Origin: Cyclina sinensis
Lineage: Eukaryota > Mollusca > Bivalvia > Venerida > Veneridae
Assembly (NCBI GenBank): GCA_012932295.1
Contig: JAAONU010000003.1
Location: 32,288,361-32,352,360 of the forward strand
Length of the DNA stretch: 64,000 bases
Direction: 5' to 3'
The notes under the pieces were generated by a model. It saw only the letters and a program-made list of their open reading frames with translations. It had not been told where the DNA came from and did not search any database. Position numbers and translations under genes: made by a program. Position 1 is the stretch's first letter; every line of letters begins with the position of its first letter. Positions 59,201 to 64,000 of the stretch are shown piece by piece.

Positions 59201-62031
59201 TTTGGTACTATTGTCATACTCTTTAAAATTGTAGTTATGCTCATTGCTGAATATTGTAAATATGTATAAAATTATGTAAAGTCTTTAATTTTAGTTCGGG
59301 GACGAACTATTTTAAGGGAGGGGGTAATGTCACAGTGGGCAGAATTCTCCCAAAGTTTTATTAAAAATAATAAATAAATAAAAATAGTAAAAATGAGAAA
59401 AAAATATATACATAGAAAAATAAGATGAGTTTAAAGACTAAATTGTTTACTATGTATTTAGGTTTTTTGTGTGCTTACAATATTTTGTATGTTTTCTCAA
59501 TTATTTTTATCAGATAAAAGTCTGGTATTCATTTATTTTTATGGAAATCAGTAAGATAATAGTTGATAATTTTTCTTAAATGTTGGCAGGAAATATAATT
59601 TACCCTTAAGTTCTTTCTAACAAAACACATCCTTTTTTATAAGACATTTTTGACAACTTTATATCTCTGTAAGTTTCTTTGAACAATTATCAAAAAAGAT
59701 TATCTTTGATAATATGTTTATCTTTTCCTGCCTGTCCTTTTCACTGTAATTAAATTTATCAGCTTATTTTCATTGGTCAGTATCAATAATTGTTTTGTTC
59801 AGTTTACCTATAAAACTTAGCTTATTCAGAATTATAGGGCAGTTAGGGAGCGGATGTGGTCCAGTGGTAACGCGCTGGACTGGTATACCAGGGGTCCCGA
59901 GTTCGATCCCCCGCTCCTCCACTAACATTACTAATAGTCTTTCGGATGAGACTTTAAACCGAGGTCCCATGTATCAGTGCTATACACTGAGCATGTAAAA
60001 GAACCAGGAGTGTCTCTGGAATGGGATGCTTTCTGTATCTTGCACTACCCCCACCACATAAAATAACTAATCTCTCCAGGGGGCGTCGGTCATATGGGCA
60101 ACCGGTACCGACGATAAATAAGCTTAAATAGATAGATTATAGGGCAGAGAAATTAAGGAGAGAAATTAAGCAGAGAAATTAAGGAGAGAAATTAAGCAGA
60201 GAAATTAAGGAGAGAAATAAAAGAGGGAAATTATGGGAAACTAAGAGTTACAATAAGGGATGAAATTTAGGAATTAAAGTGTTGGTTAAGTTGTCAGTGA
60301 GAAAGACTGCTAGAAGATTATACATGTATACTTAGGAATAAGAAAAGAAACTTTGTGAAGCATATTTTTTTTATCTTGGAACATTTCATTAAACAGATAT
60401 TGGAACTTATTTACAATTGTTAAAAATAAAGATTTACATTGGAACAATTAGAACGGAATTGTGTTTTGACTTAGAAGCTACAGACTACAGCTTCATACAC
60501 TCTAATGAAAGAGAGTGGACCCGGTGACTGGGTCTTGTTCGCGGGTTCATCAGGGACTCAGTGCCAATTCCCCATTTGTGTTGAGTTTTCATACCTCTCA
60601 CTCTACCATTGAGTCCTTACGTATATTGGGTTGCAATAATTTAAACCCGTATACACTCCTGGACCCCGAAGGGATCCTGGTTGCACTTTAATTAAAGCCC
60701 TGCTGCCATTCACCAACTCATCTACACTCATCTACACCCTGTACAGAACCGTGCTAGACGAATCAGGGTCAGCTCGGCCCTAAAACATACTCGGCCCCCG
60801 AGTCAGCTCGGCCCTATTCCAACTCGGCACGGGTCAGCTCGGCCCGCTTTTCAATTTATTAATATATTTGACAATTACAAATAATTTAAGTGAAATTGGA
60901 AAAGGACATTGATTAAAGGACTGCTATTATCACCCGCTATTATTACCAATCAATTATCACATGTATGTTAAGGGTACCGATTAATTAGGTGATAATTATG
61001 ATTGACGCAATCATTCAAATTTGATTCATGACCACCTGCAACTAATTAGAAGCTTATGATAATAAGTTAACACATTTTTATTTCATATTTTATTGAAGAT
61101 TACTTTACAAACAAAAAGCATCAAAGGAAACACATTTGTATTATATTAATTTTTAACGAATCTGCAAGAATAAACGTAACGAATTTCTTCTAATTATTCT
61201 GCAGAAGTACAATGTACAATTATATAATAATATACCAGATATATCTTATTTTTATTTAAAAATTAAAACAGCTTGCCTTGATAACATGCAAGTAATCAGA
61301 AAAAGTTCATACGTTTAATATGTTTTTTTAAAAGTGGGCCGAGTTGACCCGTGCCGAGCTGACCCGTGCCGAGTTGGTATAGGGCCGAGTTGACTCTTTA
61401 CCCTGCTATAGACACTGTACACAAGGCATGGCCATTTTTCGGAAATTTTGTAAAAAGTAGCTCGAGTTGGTGAATGGCTGCTTTAATACAAGTGGAGGAA
61501 AGTCTATAGTTTATAATTCAAGATGGTTTTTGATACAGCAAATGCATTTTGGGCTTGATTTAGTGGGAAATATCAACATTGTTCGCAAAAGTCAACAATG
61601 AAGCTACAATTTATCACCCATTACACGAAAAATCCCCAACTTGCAGAAAAAAGCAAACACTGCTCTAAAACTAGACATATTTCGCTTCACAATATTGTTT
61701 AGTTTGGAGAAATCGATTAGTTATGATGGAGAAATAAGTTGAAACATAACCTGGGGTGAACTCGACGTTGGCGATTGTACTTTCGTTTTCGGCATTTTGA
61801 TGAGCTATTTCCGGTGAACGGTGTACAACAGTGTATATGGTCAGCATTTTCCGATAATCCTTTATCTATATGGTCAGCAATTTACTGTCAGCTAATTGGT
61901 CAGTAGTTTTGAAATATACTACGGCAATTGTTTTAATGTAAGCGGATATTACAAAGACACTGATTAAGTCTTTTTTTCTCACAAAATCTAAAAGTCATGG
62001 TCCGTCTTACCTCAGGATATTTATTCTCCAT
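48855..62031 (-). CDS. APIP: Methylthioribulose-1-phosphate dehydratase, complete eight-exon gene (230 aa)
   Basis: The enzyme dehydrates 5-methylthioribulose-1-phosphate in the cytosolic methionine salvage pathway; in vertebrates it also binds Apaf-1. Eight exons (21, 95, 49, 121, 123, 74, 107 and 103 bp, 693 bp in all) join in frame through seven GT-AG introns. The protein is 230 aa, against 242 in human. It aligns with human APIP from D8 ([19 protein letters not shown]) to the end. Retained features: GTGG (30-33), PSGVQKE (46-52), C83 (human Cys97) and zinc ligands H102, H104 and H182 (in YHLH and RRHG). A striking difference is K126 (HQKMIQC) where human has Glu139, reported as the catalytic acid/base. 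The first exon, MENKYPE, is short, phase-compatible and ends in a perfect donor. Intron 1 is 6.8 kb and full of transposons. Gene identity is firm; whether the product is active is open. Confidence 0.93.
49617..49723 (-). CDS. APIP: APIP exon 7
   Basis: It starts after TCTAG and ends in AT before donor GTACGT. It encodes [20 protein letters not shown] followed by [16 protein letters not shown]182 in RRHG is the third zinc ligand. Confidence 0.93.
50515..51110. repeat. Decayed bivalve-type repeat in APIP intron 6
   Basis: Several weakly tandem blocks recur: GGTCAAGGTTAAAAAATATA, TCAAGGTAAAAAATAAATGT, and TCTTTCAAAGGGTTGTTATA beside CTTTCCAAAGGGGTGTTGTT. The end, GGAATGACGGACTGACAG, resembles the GACA end of related repeats. 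Confidence 0.5.
51294..51367 (-). CDS. APIP: APIP exon 6
   Basis: It follows TTTCAG and ends before GTATGT. It encodes [20 protein letters not shown] and DEIA, matching human YRYDDMLVVPIIENTPEE. The first two bases complete a split Asp codon. Confidence 0.92.
51731..51853 (-). CDS. APIP: APIP exon 5 (active-site exon)
   Basis: It follows TTTCAG and ends in G before donor GTACTG. It encodes [20 protein letters not shown] and [21 protein letters not shown]102 and H104 (human H115 and H117) are zinc ligands. The codon at 51762-51764 is AAA (Lys126), where human has Glu139. Confidence 0.93.
52686..52806 (-). CDS. APIP: APIP exon 4
   Basis: It follows CTATAG and ends in GAGG before GTAAGT. It encodes [20 protein letters not shown] and [20 protein letters not shown], with C83 equivalent to human Cys97 in a KKLKKSxCTPL context. 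Confidence 0.93.
53412..53587. repeat. Minisatellite, five 34-38-bp units, APIP intron 3
   Basis: ATGTGAGATTAATGTTTCCC followed by AATCATGT and an A-run restarts at 53412, 53446, 53481, 53519 and 53553. The units are almost identical and differ mainly in A-run length, so the array is young and likely polymorphic. Confidence 0.92.
53668..53716 (-). CDS. APIP: APIP exon 3
   Basis: It follows TTTTCCAG and ends before GTAACT. It encodes [16 protein letters not shown], matching human DEIYIAPSGVQKERIQ. Confidence 0.92.
54125..54385 (-). mobile_element. Diverged tRNA-derived SINE in APIP intron 2
   Basis: Blocks in minus orientation correspond to the 59843 family: TGGTCCAGTGGTAACATGCT near the right end, a GGAGGAGCAGGGACTGACC region, AAAGAACCAAGAGTCATGAA and CTGTATTTTGCACAATCTCC. 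Divergence is high, so it is an old copy. Confidence 0.65.
54855..54915 (+). mobile_element. Possible tRNA-like SINE head fragment
   Basis: GGGGTAAGATGTTGGACTCT and AGTCCAAATCCCACAATGGG resemble A-box and B-box spacing of a tRNA-related head, but no body could be recognised. Confidence 0.3.
55073..55167 (-). CDS. APIP: APIP exon 2
   Basis: It follows TTTCTCCAG and ends in GG before GTAAGT. It encodes [20 protein letters not shown] and [11 protein letters not shown], matching human [20 protein letters not shown] and TGTGGGISLK. Confidence 0.93.
56125..56202. repeat. (TA)n microsatellite, about 78 bp, APIP intron 1
   Basis: An uninterrupted TA dinucleotide run. Confidence 0.97.
56272..56370 (-). 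mobile_element. SINE tail fragment
   Basis: In minus orientation it carries the GGTACC-region tail: GATAAATAAACTTGAATAG and ATATTGGCAACCTGTACC are close to the tail of the 59843 family. Confidence 0.6.
57157..57625. repeat. Exact 27-bp inverted repeat enclosing a SINE tail
   Basis: Positions 57157-57183 (CTTCCAGAGATATAAAAACA onward) and 57599-57625 are perfect reverse complements about 415 bp apart. A SINE tail in minus orientation occupies 57508-57595. It may be a small inverted-repeat element or a local inverted duplication; no flanking duplication was identified. Confidence 0.6.
57508..57595 (-). mobile_element. SINE tail fragment
   Basis: CTATTTGAGCTTATTTACCG, TCGGTACCGGTTGCCCATAT and GACCAACGCCCCCTGAAGA are nearly the exact complement of the tail of the SINE at 59843-60135, including the AAATAGA end. 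Confidence 0.8.
57668..57831 (+). repeat. Short irregular tandem repeat, GTGAGGCCGTTTT motif
   Basis: The motif or a close variant occurs about seven times, with spacings of 15-35 bp and A/T-rich fillers such as ACCGAATAGA. The ORFs on both strands simply translate it. Confidence 0.75.
57892..58116. repeat. Left arm of a diverged inverted repeat in APIP intron 1
   Basis: The block from CACTGTTTTACACCATTCAC to TTTTAGAGCTGCCATCAGGG is about 80% identical by eye to the reverse complement of 61465-61834. Matches include GCTTATTTCTCCATCATAAC and CTCATCAAAACGCCGTAAAC. The right arm has about 130 bp extra, or the left has lost it. Confidence 0.75.
58122..58743 (+). mobile_element. 5' LTR (3'-truncated) of a Ty3/gypsy-type element
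   Basis: It begins TGTCACAGTGGGCAGAATTC and is nearly identical to 59328-60267 apart from the SINE there, a 1-bp indel and a few repeat-number changes. A minisatellite of AGAGAAATTAAG-like units lies near its end. Similarity stops at 58743, where the copy runs directly into internal sequence. The 3' part of the LTR and the primer-binding site are therefore deleted. It is preceded by GCTTT, similar to GCTTC after the 3' LTR. Confidence 0.7.
58744..59327 (+). mobile_element. Internal remnant of the Ty3/gypsy-type element
   Basis: Only about 580 bp remains. Its end, TTCGGGGACGAACTATTTTA followed by an AAGGGAGGGGG polypurine tract and then the LTR, is the classic 3' internal end of Ty3/gypsy elements. 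No gag-pol domains are left. The ORF at 58999-59244 has no recognisable motif. Confidence 0.65.
59831..59842. repeat. Left target-site duplication of the SINE
   Basis: ATTATAGGGCAG, identical to 60136-60147. The other LTR has the unfilled site ATTATAAGGCAG near 58628-58639. Confidence 0.9.
59843..60135 (+). mobile_element. Full-length tRNA-derived SINE (293 bp)
   Basis: The tRNA-like head reads GGAGCGGATGTGGTCCAGTG and TAACGCGCTGGACTGGTATA, with B-box GAGTTCGATCC. The body contains AGTCTTTCGGATGAGACTTT and AAGAACCAGGAGTGTCTCTG, and the tail GGCAACCGGTACCGACGATA ends in AAATAGATAG. A perfect 12-bp duplication flanks it. This is the best reference copy for the family in this window (others at 6757, 12252, 54125, 56272 and 57508). 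The head could suggest a tRNA gene, but the T-arm and acceptor do not fold together properly. Confidence 0.93.
60136..60147. repeat. Right target-site duplication of the SINE
   Basis: ATTATAGGGCAG, identical to 59831-59842. Confidence 0.9.
60691..61487. mobile_element. Inverted-repeat element with AGCTCGGCCC mosaic arms
   Basis: The outer ends are inverted: ATTAAAGC...CTGCCATTCACCAACTC on the left and GAGTTGGTGAATGGCTGCTTTAAT on the right. Inner arms at 60770-60852 and 61333-61405 are inverted copies composed of (G)GGTCAGCTCGGCCC and AACTCGGCACGGGTCAGCTC modules. The roughly 480-bp centre is AT-rich with no ORF. A flanking duplication could not be settled (TA or TTAA are possible), so the superfamily is open. 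Confidence 0.65.
61465..61834. repeat. Right arm of a diverged inverted repeat in APIP intron 1
   Basis: It is the reverse complement of 57892-58116 with a roughly 130-bp extra segment (about 61575-61700). Its left edge overlaps the end of the AGCTCGGCCC element, so the order of insertion is unclear. Confidence 0.7.
62011..62031 (-). CDS. APIP: APIP exon 1 (start codon)
   Basis: ATG at 62029-62031 in the context TGAAAATGG gives MENKYPE and a donor GAG|GTAAGA. Its length of 21 nt keeps phase 0 into exon 2. I found no better start within intron 1. The short, unconserved N-terminus is normal for this family. Confidence 0.8.
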
Positions 62032-62500
62032 TTTCAGTATCCCTGTTCTCCTCGAAAAGTTTTTAAAAAGTATGACATGAATAAATTGTGTACAATTTTA
62101 CGGTCAAGGTGAATCAGTAAATTAGAGGGGCAATCCGATAAGCACCGCTAATGTTTATCCAATGCAAACCTGTGTAGATCTACTACGTCATCCGTAAGCA
62201 AAGAATACCAATACGACATAAAATGAGATTTCTGCGTAGCAATCCGTTCCAGTTCCGCATTATTAGAATCTAAACTTCATACCTGACAAAGTTTCTATTT
62301 TCAGCATTTAAGTTATCAGTTTCCAATTCATTCATGTTACCTTTCCTTGACTAGGGAGTGATCTATACATAAATGTAATATGGTCTCGAGACATTCCAGA
62401 TGACGTCCAACGATAATTGGTTACTTTTTGACGTCATTTTGAAGTTACATACATCATTTAAGATCCCTTTTGTCAAACGCGCCATTTTTTTAAAAATAAG
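62032..62500 (-). promoter_or_regulatory. Presumed APIP 5' UTR and promoter
   Basis: This lies directly upstream of the APIP ATG. A perfect CRE palindrome TGACGTCA is at 62429-62436, a second CRE-like GATGACGTCC is at about 62399-62408, and an inverted CCAAT-like AATTGG lies near 62415. No TATA box in a clear position was found. Transcription start is unknown. Confidence 0.35.
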
Positions 62501-63535
62501 TATGGTGGAGCACAACTACATTATTTTCTCAGCTCTTTTAATCAAGAAAGTTGATAGCGTATAATACAATATTAGAAGACGAATTTCTGTGGCAATCCCT
62601 TTCAAATTCTGAAACAGGACGACATGTTAGTTTATAGTATGATGATAATATTTTTTGTGGCAATCCATGATGTTGACGGTAGATCTATATCTTCATTAAA
62701 AAAAAGACAACAGGTAACGGTTTCACTGACTGAATGATACATCAAGCAAATGTAAATAAGCTACGGTCACGTGTGTAATCACGAGACTCTAGGTAGATCT
62801 AAATTTATTATAAATTAATATTACGAATATAAATTTCGATACATACTTGTAAGGATAACAGTTGTAACATATAATCCGTTTATTTTAGTATGTCTTAATT
62901 TTGCCAGTGAAACGTGATCTTTGATTGTATCAACGAATTATGACAAATTTAAAAATAAACAGTAAACTAAGTGTAAGTTGAGATTTCTTTTATTTATAAA
63001 TATGCATATAAAGTGTGTTATATTAGTTGTGTAAACTACATTTTCCATTTTTCATCGCAATAAGTTTCACTTATTTGTAATAGAGGTTTGCACATGTGAC
63101 AAGAAACGCTAAACGCTAAAAAGACACCAGGTTTTCACCAATTTAAGCAATAACATTTCTGAAGTGTTTTAGTAGCTTTGTGTATGTTCACTGAACGCAC
63201 AGCATAATACTGGCTGCCTCAGGGCCTCAATTAAGGCCCTGACTGCATCAAGCACTGAACTGATCTTCATGGAAAATTTAAACATGGCACTAAAAAATAC
63301 AATGTAGAATCATCTATCATTTTAACAGGATGAATAAGTAGCAAGATAATGCTTTATTCCATCCTTCTTACTTCTATAGGGTAAAATATAATTGTATTTT
63401 ATATACGTGTATGTATTTATAAAATTATTTCATCATATGTGCGGTGTTAAAATTAGTCCGCATGCAGCATTTAACTGAGCGGCCCTTACAGCCACCCCAA
63501 GTGAGGTAATGATATATGACATAATAATAATAATG
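62501..63535. other. Intergenic DNA upstream of APIP
   Basis: AT-rich, with no supported exon. A 9-bp-stem hairpin TCAGGGCCT / AGGCCCTGA occupies 63219-63242. Confidence 0.4.
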
Positions 63536-63544
63536 TTGTCTTAA

Positions 63545-64000
63545 AATCTTACAACGAAAGGCCCGAAGTGGAAACCAAATCTATTTTTAGTAACAGTGAA
63601 TAATCCCTTCAATTCAATGACACCAAAAACAGTCCCAAGGACTGTCTTGCTGTAAGCTATCAACTGTTTACACAGAATACAACAAGTCGATTGAAACTTA
63701 AAATATTGGGCGTAAACCAAAAATCTGTTATAGTAACAGTGAGTGATCTACTGACCCCAGTGATCCGAAAGACAATCACATGTGAGGTAAAGGTATATGC
63801 TACCATATTTTTAAATCTTATCAACTGGCCAATTGGCAAATACCAAAAATCTATAATTAGTGATAATGAGGGACCACTTGACTCAATGACCCTAAAAGCA
63901 ACCCTGAGGATGTCTATCTATAAACTATCAACAGTTCCTATTTGGTTACAATTGGCCAAGTGAAACTAAAGAGATTAAGTGGACACCAAAAATCTGTTTT
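63545..64000 (+). repeat. Diverged tandem repeat running off the right edge
   Basis: CACC(or TACC)AAAAATCTGTTAT/TAATT-like starts recur near 63570, 63716, 63841 and 63982, each followed by AGTAACAGTGA-, GACCC- and CTATCAAC-type blocks. The 90-aa ORF at 63691-63963 crosses unit boundaries and is not considered a gene. Confidence 0.55.

Larger units (their letters stand above)
59328..60489 (+). mobile_element. 3' LTR of the Ty3/gypsy-type element, carrying a SINE
   Basis: It starts TGTCACAG immediately after the polypurine tract and plausibly ends at ACAGACTACA (60489), giving TG...CA ends and a flank GCTTC that matches GCTTT before the 5' LTR at 4 of 5 bases. The 60268-60489 part has no counterpart in the truncated 5' LTR, so the exact end is inferred. 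Confidence 0.6.

Noticed and set aside
59853..59926. Possible tRNA gene (GGAGCGG...CCGCTCC)
   Set aside because: The anticodon stem has a mismatch and the T-arm cannot form beside a full acceptor stem. The sequence continues into a SINE body with a flanking 12-bp duplication, so it is a SINE head.

Overview
The window looks like eukaryotic nuclear DNA, most likely from a marine bivalve (a venerid-type clam is my best guess). It is AT-rich and mostly non-coding. The genes are intron-split with GT-AG junctions. Several dispersed repeat types resemble families I know from bivalve genomes: arrays beginning near a GGGGGAGACATATTG-type motif, TAGCTCAC...GAGCACAAAGTGCTCA repeats, tRNA-headed SINEs and GACA-rich repeat tails. 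The species call is inference, since no database was searched.

Three kinds of coding sequence can be supported. (1) At 908-1117 (+) is the terminal coding exon of a small CD225/dispanin-type membrane protein whose earlier exons lie outside the window. (2) At 15897-17507 (+) and 42416-44278 (+) are two full-length single-coding-exon paralogues (536 and 620 aa). They have a Cys-rich basic N-terminus, a Ser/Asp-rich middle, a Cys/His cluster and a C-terminal domain resembling part of a MULE/DDE-like transposase. Each has a splice acceptor just before its ATG. (3) On the minus strand, 62031 down to 48855, is a complete eight-exon gene for the methionine-salvage enzyme methylthioribulose-1-phosphate dehydratase (APIP/MtnB, 230 aa). 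It keeps the three zinc-binding histidines but has Lys where human APIP has the catalytic Glu139.

The rest is dominated by mobile and repetitive DNA. Two foldback elements stand out: 3509-6093 and 18839-24597. Their arms are inverted tandem arrays of short units that are themselves palindromes. The array sequences are unrelated, but both elements end in ATGTG(n)GAAGTTAGC and both are flanked by probable 9-bp target-site duplications. A non-autonomous hAT-type inverted-repeat element (35655-36481, 8-bp duplication) sits inside an older tandem repeat, and a decayed hAT transposase C-terminus lies at 36999-37388. APIP intron 1 holds a nested cluster: a divergent inverted repeat, an internally deleted Ty3/gypsy-type element with two near-identical LTRs, a full-length tRNA-derived SINE inside the second LTR, and an inverted-repeat element rich in AGCTCGGCCC. 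Decayed non-LTR retrotransposon ends lie at 9575-10150 (+) and 48237-48506 (-).

Layout: 1-3.5 kb dispanin end and repeats; 3.5-6.1 kb foldback element 1; 6.1-14 kb mostly unrecognised AT-rich DNA with SINE and LINE relics; 14-18.2 kb paralogue 1; 18.8-24.6 kb foldback element 2; 24.6-34.8 kb sparse repeats; 34.8-37.4 kb repeat plus hAT material; 41-45.3 kb repeat array, paralogue 2 and another repeat; 48.2-62.4 kb APIP and its TE-filled introns; 62.4-64 kb intergenic DNA and a divergent repeat.
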